Part shown: positions 50,586 to 57,634 of the stretch, piece by piece
How positions within the stretch are numbered: position 1 is the stretch's first letter
Layout of the letters: every line of letters begins with the position of its first letter
Assembly (NCBI RefSeq): GCF_000418325.1
Contig: NC_021658.1
Location: forward strand, 5,939,501 to 6,003,500
Reading direction: 5' to 3'
Length of the DNA: 64,000 bases
From: Sorangium cellulosum So0157-2
Lineage (GTDB): Bacteria; Myxococcota_A; Polyangia; Polyangiales; Polyangiaceae
Program-made: the position numbers and the translations under genes
The notes under the pieces: generated by a model
Databases searched by the model: none
What the model saw: the letters and a program-made list of their open reading frames with translations, nothing else
What the model was told of the DNA's origin: nothing

Positions 50586-51269
50586 CTAGCGCGGCGGGGG
50601 CAGGGGCGGCGGCTCCGGTGCGCCCTGTTCATCCTGCGGCGCGGACTCTGCCTCCGGCGCGGCCGCAGGCGCAGGCTGCGCCTCGCCCCCCGGCGTCGCC
50701 TCGGGAAAGGGCGGCGGCGGCTCCGGCCCGGCCGGCGGCGGGTACACGAGATCGTCGCAGGTGGCGCCGAGGCTCCCGACCGCGTCGTTGTAGTAGTTCA
50801 TCGCGTCGAACGCGTGGCCGTGGGCGTTCTCCTTGGCCGGCCTCGAGAGCGCCCCGAACACCACCGCCGTCACCGCGACGATGGCCCCGGCGCCGAGGAT
50901 CGTGGCCATGGCGGCCTCGTCCTTGTCGTGGAAGTAGAGCCCCGCGAACCCGCCGAGGCTCCCCACCCCGAGCGCCACGCCGAGCGTCGAGAGGGTCGTG
51001 GCGGTGTGGCCGTCGCTCGACGCCGCGCGCGCGTGCTCGCGCGCCTCGGGGACGCAGCGGACGAAGTGCTCCAGGCCGTCGTAGTGGTAGCTCTCCGCCA
51101 CCTTCCGGCCGCCCGCCCACAGCGAGAAGCCGTCGTCGTAGCTCGCCGTGAGCTCGCCTCGGGCGACGAGCCGCGGCGTGTACGTCGTCTGACCGCTGGC
51201 GCAGCCGAGGAGCGTGCAGGCGAGCGCGCACGCGGACACGGCGACCGAAGGTCCCCTCGCTGGCCTCAC
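50586..51269 (-). CDS. Lipoprotein with transmembrane segment and Pro-rich tail, function unknown
   Basis: About 227 residues from GTG 51269, which overlaps the stop of the upstream gene (GTGA). The signal ends in a lipobox (ACTLLGCASG). The mature part starts TTYTPRLVARGELTASYDDG, contains a polar domain with LEHFVRCVPEAREHARAASS, then one or two hydrophobic segments (LSTLGVALGVGSLGGFAGLY, ILGAGAIVAVTAVVFGAL). A conserved-looking FDAMNYYNDAVGSLGATC follows, then a Pro-rich tail. The N-Y-YND motif is shared with the upstream lipoprotein, so they are a paralogous pair probably working together at the envelope. No family recognised. Confidence 0.7.
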   Translation of the reverse strand: MRPARGPSVAVSACALACTLLGCASGQTTYTPRLVARGELTASYDDGFSLWAGGRKVAESYHYDGLEHFVRCVPEAREHARAASSDGHTATTLSTLGVALGVGSLGGFAGLYFHDKDEAAMATILGAGAIVAVTAVVFGALSRPAKENAHGHAFDAMNYYNDAVGSLGATCDDLVYPPPAGPEPPPPFPEATPGGEAQPAPAAAPEAESAPQDEQGAPEPPPLPPPR

Positions 51270-51943
51270 CGGACCTGCCCTCCGTGCACGCCGACCGCGC
51301 ACGGCGACCCGGGCGTGCGCGCGGAGTCGTTGTAGGCGTTCACGTGGTCGAGCGCGAGCGCGGTATCGTTCTCCCGCTCGGGGCGACCGACCGACAGCCC
51401 CACCGCGATCGGCGGCAGCGCGACGAGCGCGACGACCGCGAATGCCGCGAGGAGGGCGGACGCCGCCGCGCTGCCGGCGTCGCGACCGCCGCTGCCGCCG
51501 CTGCCAGCGTTGCCCTCGGAGGCCGCGCCGCCGGGCTTGGCGTCGCCGCCCGTGACGCCCTTCGAGGGGGAGGCGGCGCGCCGCACGACGCCCGGCTCGA
51601 CCCGGTGGAGGTGCGGAGGAGGCGGGGCCACGCCGCGCCGCTCGACGACGATCCGCGGGCCGAAGTAGACGGGCACCCAGAAAGAGCCGCTGACGCGCAC
51701 GGGCGGGGCCTGCGCGGGCTCGCGAACCGGAGGCGGCGCTCCGACCGACCCCGGCTCTCCGGAGAGGCACTCCGGGATCGGCCCGCCGAGCTCCATCGCG
51801 ACCGCCCCATCGCGGTACACCGGGCGGGCGCGCCCGTCCGGGGGCGGCACGTAGTCGGGGATGTACGATCCGCATCCGGGCAGCGCGGCGAGCGCGAGGG
51901 CGCCCAGCGCTGCGCGCGACAAGGGAGGTCGACGGAGATTCAC
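51266..51943 (-). CDS. Lipoprotein paralogous to its downstream neighbour
   Basis: 225 residues from ATG 51943. The signal sequence (ALGALALAALPGCGSYIPDY) has a lipobox. The mature protein has a polar half with PVYRDGAVAMELGGPIPECL and FWVPVYFGPRIVVERRGV, a Gly-rich linker, and a hydrophobic stretch (LLAAFAVVALVALPPIAVGL). It closes with LDHVNAYNDSARTPGSPC, matching the FDAMNYYNDAVGS of the coupled downstream gene. The shared layout (lipobox, polar domain, hydrophobic segment, N-YND, Cys) points to duplication. The two overlap by four bases and are one operon. Function unknown. Confidence 0.7.
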   Translation of the reverse strand: MNLRRPPLSRAALGALALAALPGCGSYIPDYVPPPDGRARPVYRDGAVAMELGGPIPECLSGEPGSVGAPPPVREPAQAPPVRVSGSFWVPVYFGPRIVVERRGVAPPPPHLHRVEPGVVRRAASPSKGVTGGDAKPGGAASEGNAGSGGSGGRDAGSAAASALLAAFAVVALVALPPIAVGLSVGRPERENDTALALDHVNAYNDSARTPGSPCAVGVHGGQVR

Positions 51944-52009
51944 GGCGGTGTGCGCGATGGTATTCGCCGGGGGCCGCGTTGCCTAGCGCGCCCCGCGTCG
52001 TTTTCGTGG

Positions 52010-53185
52010 TCACTCCCCTCGACCGAGGAAGTCCATCAGCCAGGCCATGGCCGGCCGCATGGTGCCGTCCGGGTGCAGGAGGCCCGTGTTGTCCCGCCAG
52101 GTGGAGCCGACGACATAGCCCCAGAGGGTGATGCCTTTGACGGCGGGGTGGTTGTAGAACATCGTGAACTGCTCCTCCATCACCCGTCGCTGCTCCTCGT
52201 CGTCCGCGAGGCTGATGTCGTACTCGGTGATGTACACGGGCAGGCCCGTGGCGGCGAGCCCGTCGATGAAGCCCTCCACCGTGCCGGTGTCCATCTTGTA
52301 CGCGTCGTGGGCCTCCGCGCCGAGGGCGTCGATCGGAGCGCCGGCGGCCAGCAGCGCCTTCACCATCTCGACGAAGCGGTCGTGCTCGCCCTTGTACTCG
52401 ATGTTGTTGTAGTCGTTCAGGATCAGGGTCGCGCCCGGGCAGAACTCGCGCGCCCACGTGAAGGAGTTGACGATCCAGTCATAGCCGCTCTCGCCATCGC
52501 CCCCGATGGCGTTCTTGAAGACAGGCGTGGTGTGGGGCGGCGGCTCGTTCACGACGATGATGTACTTCGTCTCGGGGTACCGCTCGCAGAACGCCTGCAT
52601 CCAGTCCCTGATCGCCTGCCGCTGCTCGTCGGCGGTGAGGCGCCCGAGCCAGCTCGGCGGGGTGTTGCCATACACGAAGGCGTACTCCGTGAAGGGGATG
52701 TCGTTGTCCTGCGCGTACGCATAGATCGCGTCGAGCCTGCTCCAGTCTCGGACGTCGCGGGAGGGCGCGACGCTGCTGAACCAGCCCTCGACCTCGGGCG
52801 CGATCTGGTCCCAGTACCGGACGAAGTCGTCGCGCACGGCGCGATCCGTCGTGATGTTGCCGACGAACTTGCCGGTGCCCACGCTGCTCGAACCGCCCGA
52901 TCCGTGGCTCGAGCCGCCAGCCCCGGAGCCGCTCGTCCCAGCACCCCCGGAGCCGCCGTCGCCGGCGCCGCCCGTACCCGCGCCAGAGGCGCCCGCGCCG
53001 CCCGCGCCGGCGCCCGTCGCACCGGCGCCGCCGCCGTGGCCGCCCGCGCCGGTCGAGCCCCCCGCGCTCGACGAGCCGCCCGGGCCAGGGTCACCTCTGT
53101 AGACCTTGCCAGAGCACCCAGAGAGGGCCGCGAGCCCGAGGGTGATCGCGCCGCACAGCCATCGAGAAAGACGGTTCTTGTTCAT
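52010..53185 (-). CDS. Glycoside hydrolase family 10 endo-1,4-beta-xylanase lipoprotein
   Basis: 391 residues from ATG 53185, with a GGGGGG site upstream. The signal peptide ends at the lipobox ALSGCSGK, followed by a Gly/Ser/Ala linker of about 75 residues. The GH10 barrel starts at FVGNITTDRAVRDDFVRYWD and has FTEYAFVYGNTPPSWL, the acid/base Glu in IIVVNEPPPHT, LILNDYNNIEYKGEHDRFVE and the nucleophile Glu in GLPVYITEYDISLAD. It ends WGYVVGSTWRDNTGLLHPDG. It should hydrolyse xylan at the cell surface. With the GH44 enzyme it suggests plant-hemicellulose use. The linker is of the same type as in other lipoproteins of the window. Confidence 0.93.
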   Translation of the reverse strand: MNKNRLSRWLCGAITLGLAALSGCSGKVYRGDPGPGGSSSAGGSTGAGGHGGGAGATGAGAGGAGASGAGTGGAGDGGSGGAGTSGSGAGGSSHGSGGSSSVGTGKFVGNITTDRAVRDDFVRYWDQIAPEVEGWFSSVAPSRDVRDWSRLDAIYAYAQDNDIPFTEYAFVYGNTPPSWLGRLTADEQRQAIRDWMQAFCERYPETKYIIVVNEPPPHTTPVFKNAIGGDGESGYDWIVNSFTWAREFCPGATLILNDYNNIEYKGEHDRFVEMVKALLAAGAPIDALGAEAHDAYKMDTGTVEGFIDGLAATGLPVYITEYDISLADDEEQRRVMEEQFTMFYNHPAVKGITLWGYVVGSTWRDNTGLLHPDGTMRPAMAWLMDFLGRGE

Positions 53186-53402
53186 GCCAACCCCCCGCGA
53201 GCTGGATGATCGTCGCTGGCGACTCCTGGAGCAAGAAAGCCGTTGGTCGGCAGCGCGATCCGAGGGAGCACGCGCCCGGCGCCAGGCACGCCGGGCAGAC
53301 CGGTCCCTGGAATTCCCGCTGCCCTCTGGATCGATCGCGATCCGTGCCGAGGAGCGATCCGTGCGACGGTCACGAGAGCGGGCGGAGCGGGGCGCGCTCG
53401 CC

Positions 53403-53669
53403 TCAGCGAGGAGGCGGGGTGCAGAGGAAACACCCGCCACACTCGTAATGCTGCGTCTTGGTGCCCCACGCGATCGGGTTGTTGCAGCAATCGCGGCCGT
53501 ACTTGCCGACGACCGTCGTGTGGCTCTCGTCGCTGTAATAGATGCAGTTCGCCCCGGGCGCCGCCTCGCTCGAGGGGGCCAGCAGGGCGGCGCTTCCCAG
53601 CATCGCCGCGCCTGCAGTCAGGGCAGCGAAGAAGAACCGCAAGCGGGTAGCAGGGCCGATCCGACGCAT
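53403..53669 (-). CDS. Small secreted Cys-rich protein (DUF6289-like)
   Basis: 88 residues from ATG 53669, seven bases after AAGGAG. A signal peptide (FFFAALTAGAAMLGSAALLA) is cleaved near SEAA. The mature part of about 45 residues holds six cysteines in NCIYYSDESHTTVVGKYG and RDCCNNPIAWGTKTQHYECG. The arrangement C-x-Y-Y-S-D...V-G...C...W-G-T resembles small secreted proteins annotated as DUF6289. The cysteines should be disulfide-paired outside the cytoplasm. It may be a secreted effector or adhesin-like peptide; its function is unknown. It lies upstream of the xylanase gene on the same strand. Confidence 0.7.
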   Translation of the reverse strand: MRRIGPATRLRFFFAALTAGAAMLGSAALLAPSSEAAPGANCIYYSDESHTTVVGKYGRDCCNNPIAWGTKTQHYECGGCFLCTPPPR

Positions 53670-53887
53670 GGATAACTCCTTGTGCGATGGAGGCCTGTCC
53701 TGGCCTCCGGGTCGATGCGGCATACCTTAGAACGAATACCGGGCTCGGGCAAGCGCTCGGGCCGAGCGCTCGATACGGCTGTCGACGAATGCATTCCTGC
53801 ATTGGTGAGAGCACTACCGAGGGGCGCTCTTCACGCCATAACACCCAACATTACAGTTCTTAACAAACCCCTGAGAGACGGACGGCG

Positions 53888-54246
53888 CTAGCCGCGCTCG
53901 TGGACGACGCGGTAGCTCCCCGGGATCTCGGCGGGCGCCGCCCCGTCGTAGAGCGTCACGGTGCGCCGCTCCTCCTTGCGGATGCGGTACTCGAACACGC
54001 AGCGGAGCGAGAAGAACACCCGGCCTTCCCCAGCGACGATCCCGATCTGATCGAGGTGCATGGGGAACACGTACTGCCTCTCCTCGAGCTGCACGTGGAC
54101 ATGCATCTTCAGCGCGGGCATCCCGAACGCGAGATCCCCGCCGCGCAGGCCGTGCGAGAGCCGGACCCCGTCGCCCGGCTTCGGCTCGCCGCCGGCCTCG
54201 ATCATCATGCCAGGGTGCCCCATGTTGAAGATCGAGCGCGGCGTGC
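53888..54246 (-). pseudogene. C-terminal remnant of a DUF2169-like protein
   Basis: The minus-strand frame reads SIFNMGHPGMMIEAGGEPKP, then VRLSHGLRGGDLAFGMP and KMHVHVQLEERQYVFPMHLD, ending EIPGSYRVVHERG at a stop codon. This is a coherent beta-rich sequence similar to the end of DUF2169-type proteins. Upstream the frame turns into Arg/Ala-rich non-coding translation and no start is present. It is likely the last 115 residues of a lost gene. Confidence 0.5.
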
Positions 54247-54410
54247 GAGCGCGGCGTGCGCGACGAGCTCGGCGCGTGTCGCCGGCGCGCCGACATCGCG
54301 CGACGCGCCCGTGAGCAGGCGGACATGTGCCGGCGGAGCGTCGTGCGCCCTTCGCGCTGGAGCCCCTTGCGATCCGGTCGGTCTGCACCCAGAGCGTCCT
54401 GGAGCCGCTC

Positions 54411-55370
54411 ATGCCCGAAGGCGACACGCTCTTCCGGATCGCCGCTGCCCTCGGCCCCGCGCTGGAGGGCGCGCGCGTCATCGCCCTGGAGCTGCCCCGG
54501 AGCGACCGGCGGTGCGACGCGCTCGTGGGCCGGCGGATCGAGCGCGTGGAGGCGCGGGGCAAGAACCTGTTGATCTTCTTCGACGACGGCACCGTGCTGC
54601 ACACGCACCTGCGGATGAGCGGCGCGTGGCACCTCTACCGCGAGGGCGAGCGCTGGAAGCGGTCCGAGGCGACGGCGTCGGCGATCCTCGCGGTCCCGGG
54701 CTACGTCGCCGTCTGTTTCCGCGCGCCCATCGTGCGCCTGCTCCGCGCGAGCGCCTTGCGCGGCGACCGGCTGCTCGGCGGCCTCGGCCCGGACCTGCTC
54801 GGCGACGGCTTCGACGCCGCGGAGGCGCTCCGCCGCCTGCGCGCGCTCGACGAGGTGCCGCTCGGGGTCGCGATCATGGATCAGCGCGTCGTCGCCGGCA
54901 TCGGCAATGTCTACAAGAGCGAGCTCCTCTTCCGGAGGCGGCTCGATCCGTTCGCCCCGGTCCGGGCGTACTCGGACGAGGAGCTCTCCGCGATGCTCGA
55001 CCTCGGCCGCCGTCTCCTGCAGGCCAACGTCGAGCCGCGGGATCCCTCCGGCGCGTACCGCGGTCCCACCGCGCACTACCTCCACACGCGCACGACGCGC
55101 GCCGGGTTCGACCGCGGCAGGCGGCCGGTCAGCGTCTACGGCCGCGAGGGGCGCGCGTGTTACGACTGCGGCGCCGCGGTCCAGATGCGCCGGCAGGGGA
55201 CGATGATGCGGTCGACGTACTTCTGCCCCCGCTGCCAGCCGGCCCGCGCTGCGCCGGCGCCGGCGGCCGGGACAGCGACGCCGGCGGGGGCAGCGCAGCC
55301 GGACGGATCTGCGCCGTCCTCGGACGGGTCCGCGCCGCCATCGGACGGATCTACGCGATCGGTAGCGTGA
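54411..55370 (+). CDS. nei: Endonuclease VIII/Fpg-family DNA glycosylase (Nei)
   Basis: 319 residues from ATG 54411, with GGAG seven bases upstream. The N-terminus MPEGDTLFRIA supplies the catalytic Pro-Glu pair. The H2TH region includes VAIMDQRVVAGIGNVYKSEL, where Lys and Asn contact DNA. The C-terminal zinc finger has CYDCGAAVQMRRQGTMMRST and ends YFCPRCQ. The N-terminal threonine/aspartate pattern is that of bacterial Nei-type rather than Fpg (MPELPE). It removes oxidised bases, mainly pyrimidines, and cuts the abasic site. A Ser/Asp/Gly-rich tail of about 45 residues follows the zinc finger. It stands alone between a gene relic and a lipoprotein gene. Confidence 0.93.
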   Translation: MPEGDTLFRIAAALGPALEGARVIALELPRSDRRCDALVGRRIERVEARGKNLLIFFDDGTVLHTHLRMSGAWHLYREGERWKRSEATASAILAVPGYVAVCFRAPIVRLLRASALRGDRLLGGLGPDLLGDGFDAAEALRRLRALDEVPLGVAIMDQRVVAGIGNVYKSELLFRRRLDPFAPVRAYSDEELSAMLDLGRRLLQANVEPRDPSGAYRGPTAHYLHTRTTRAGFDRGRRPVSVYGREGRACYDCGAAVQMRRQGTMMRSTYFCPRCQPARAAPAPAAGTATPAGAAQPDGSAPSSDGSAPPSDGSTRSVA

Positions 55371-55464
55371 GCTTGGCGGTCTGCGGAGGGCGGAGAGGCG
55401 CCCGAGATCCGGAGATGCGCGAGGCCGAGACTTTTTTGTCAGCCGGATCGTAGGATCCAGCCTC

Positions 55465-56223
55465 ATGCGTGTCGCCTGGTTCCTTCTCGTGCTCGTGCCT
55501 GCGTGCAGCCACCCCGTGGACGAGCCCGTCTCTCCGGATGCCGAGAACCCGAAGGGCCCTCCCTCGGGCGGTTCGTCCTCCTCCCCGGCGTCTCCGGCCG
55601 CTGCGCCCTCGGCAGGCGCCGCCGAGGTGGACGCCCGCTTCGCCCCGCTCATCGCCTCCGCCTATCGCGACTACAAGGCCTGGGGCCGCGTCGACGACGA
55701 GCTCCGCTGGGCGCCCTGGCTGTGCCGCCTGCCGCTGCCCGGCCGTGCCCGCATGAGCGCCGCCGAGGACGGCGGCCACGCCCGCAAGCTCTATTCGGTG
55801 TTCGCCAAGCACCGCGATCGCTATCCGCTGGTGCAGGCCGACGCGCCCGTATCCCAGCCGGTCGGGCAGGCCCTCGTCAAGGAGAGCTACCACCCCGAGC
55901 TCGTCGACGCGAAGGAGGTCCCCGATCTCCCGTCGCACCAGCCTTCGGGGCCCGACGGCGCGTCCGGCACGCCGGATCACTTCGATCCTTACCTGCGGGA
56001 CGGCGATCGCGTCTACCGCGCGTCGCGCTTCGCCGGCGCCTACGTGGTGCTGAAGGTCGCTCCGGAGACGCCCGGCACCGACGCCGGCTGGGTCTACGGG
56101 ACGGTCACGCCCGGGGGCGAGGTGACCTCGGCCGGCCGGGTCGCGTCGTGCATGGGGTGTCATGTGAGCGCCCGCCACGAGCGCGTCTTCGGGATCGCGC
56201 CGGCGCCGTCCGCGGCGCCCTGA
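55465..56223 (+). CDS. Cytochrome P460-like heme lipoprotein
   Basis: 252 residues from ATG 55465. The signal MRVAWFLLVLVPACSHP carries a lipobox, followed by a Ser/Pro linker. The domain reads ASAYRDYKAWGRVDDELRWA, HARKLYSVFAKHRDRYPLVQ, GQALVKESYHPELVDAKEV and AYVVLKVAPETPGTDAGWVY. It ends with the c-type heme-binding motif CMGCH. This fits cytochrome P460-like proteins, which carry a single heme with a cross-linked lysine; a candidate lysine is in VVLKVAPE. It should sit in the periplasm on a lipid anchor and may detoxify nitrogen oxides or hydroxylamine, an inference only. Confidence 0.78.
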   Translation: MRVAWFLLVLVPACSHPVDEPVSPDAENPKGPPSGGSSSSPASPAAAPSAGAAEVDARFAPLIASAYRDYKAWGRVDDELRWAPWLCRLPLPGRARMSAAEDGGHARKLYSVFAKHRDRYPLVQADAPVSQPVGQALVKESYHPELVDAKEVPDLPSHQPSGPDGASGTPDHFDPYLRDGDRVYRASRFAGAYVVLKVAPETPGTDAGWVYGTVTPGGEVTSAGRVASCMGCHVSARHERVFGIAPAPSAAP

Positions 56224-56305
56224 CGGGCTCGGGGGCGGGGCCGCGCCGCTCTTGTGCCTCCGGCGCCATCTTGGACTACGCTGGCGGCCGGAGCCCTGAC
56301 GCCCC

Positions 56306-57634
56306 ATGTCGAACCTCGTCCGCCGTCCTGCGCCCCTTCTTGCTCCAGCGAAGACGCTTCGGGACCTCGTACGCAACTGCGACCCCGACGTGCCGCTTCC
56401 GAACAACGATCCACGCTGGCAGGACTTCTCGCTGGCGCGCGGCGATGAGTCCATGTCGGCGCTGGAAAAAGAGCTCTCGTGGCGGCGCGAGGGCCAGTTC
56501 GTCCACGCCACCTTCGTGAGTCACCGTGGGGCGGGCAAGAGCACCGAGATTCTCCGGCTGACCGAACGGCTGCGCGACGAGTACGAGCCGGTGTACATCG
56601 AGGCGACCGTCGAGATGGATCCCTTTCGCATCGAGGCGGAGGATCTGATGCTCACCATAGCCCTGTCGGTCGAGCAGAGGATGCGCGAGCAGGGGACGCC
56701 GCTGCCGGCGGAGCTGCTGAAGCGCGTGACGGGATGGTTTGATGAGGTCGTCCGCACGACCAAGTGGGCGCAGAACTACAATGTCGAGGCTGCCGCTGGG
56801 GTGGAGCTCAAGGCGGAGCTGCCGTTCATTGGCAGCCTCTTCGGCTCCCTGAAGGCGCTGTTCAAGCAGGAGAGCGAATACCGTACCGAGGTCAAGCAGG
56901 TGCTGCGCAAGTATCCCGGCACGCTGCTTCAGAGCGTGAACGAGCTCCTCGAAGCGGCGCGCGGGCTCCTCGGGAAGCGCGATCTCCTGGTGATCATCGA
57001 CAATCTGGACCGCTACGAGCCCGAGGTCATCGACCGGCTCCTCGTGCAGGGCGCCGACAGGATGCGTGAGCTCCGCACGAACCTCCTGCTCACGCCGCCG
57101 ATCAGCCTCCTGCTCCAGCCGAAGTCTGCCCAGCTCGACACGCTGTACAGCTGCCATGTGCTCTACACGGTGCGCTTGCGAAAGAAGGAGCAGGACTACG
57201 ACGCCTTCGACGGCCCTGGCCGGGATCTGATGGAGCAGGCGCTCTCCCTCCGGATGGACCTCGACACGGTGATCCCGGAGCGGGAAGCTCGCGATCGCCT
57301 GATCGCAGCGAGCGGCGGCGCGGTACGCGAGCTGCTCGACCTGGTCAGCCAGGCGGCCTACGTTGCGCGCGGCACGGTCATCACGAGGGCTGACGTCGAG
57401 CGGGCGGTGGCGTTGCGCAGGCAGCGGATGCGCGATCTCATCAACGCGAACGGCTGGCTGGATGCGCCCGTCAAGCTCGCCCGGGACAAGCAGATTTTCC
57501 CTGATAAAGCGTGCATGGACGTGCTCTTTCACCGGCTCGCCTTCAAGTACAACGGCGATGGCTGGTACGACGTCCACCCGCTGGTGGCCGAGATCCCGGA
57601 GTTCGAGAATGCGCGCCACGACATCCTCCGCTAG
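56306..57634 (+). CDS. AAA/STAND-like P-loop ATPase paired with TPR protein
   Basis: 442 residues from ATG 56306. The P-loop is VSHRGAGKSTEI at about 72-82 and Walker B LLVIIDNLDRYEPE at 227-240, with an Arg/Asp pair after it as in KAP/STAND-type ATPases. The N-terminal lead (DPRWQDFSLARGDESMSALE) and the region WAQNYNVEAAAGVELKAELP form the start of the ATPase and a lid or inserted helix. The C-terminal part (ERAVALRRQRMRDLINANGW to DGWYDVHPLVAEIPEFENAR) resembles the winged-helix/helical end of such switches. The gene overlaps the next one by 26 bases, implying coupling. No nuclease or toxin domain is fused. It is possibly a regulator or a conflict-system NTPase. Confidence 0.82.
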   Translation: MSNLVRRPAPLLAPAKTLRDLVRNCDPDVPLPNNDPRWQDFSLARGDESMSALEKELSWRREGQFVHATFVSHRGAGKSTEILRLTERLRDEYEPVYIEATVEMDPFRIEAEDLMLTIALSVEQRMREQGTPLPAELLKRVTGWFDEVVRTTKWAQNYNVEAAAGVELKAELPFIGSLFGSLKALFKQESEYRTEVKQVLRKYPGTLLQSVNELLEAARGLLGKRDLLVIIDNLDRYEPEVIDRLLVQGADRMRELRTNLLLTPPISLLLQPKSAQLDTLYSCHVLYTVRLRKKEQDYDAFDGPGRDLMEQALSLRMDLDTVIPEREARDRLIAASGGAVRELLDLVSQAAYVARGTVITRADVERAVALRRQRMRDLINANGWLDAPVKLARDKQIFPDKACMDVLFHRLAFKYNGDGWYDVHPLVAEIPEFENARHDILR

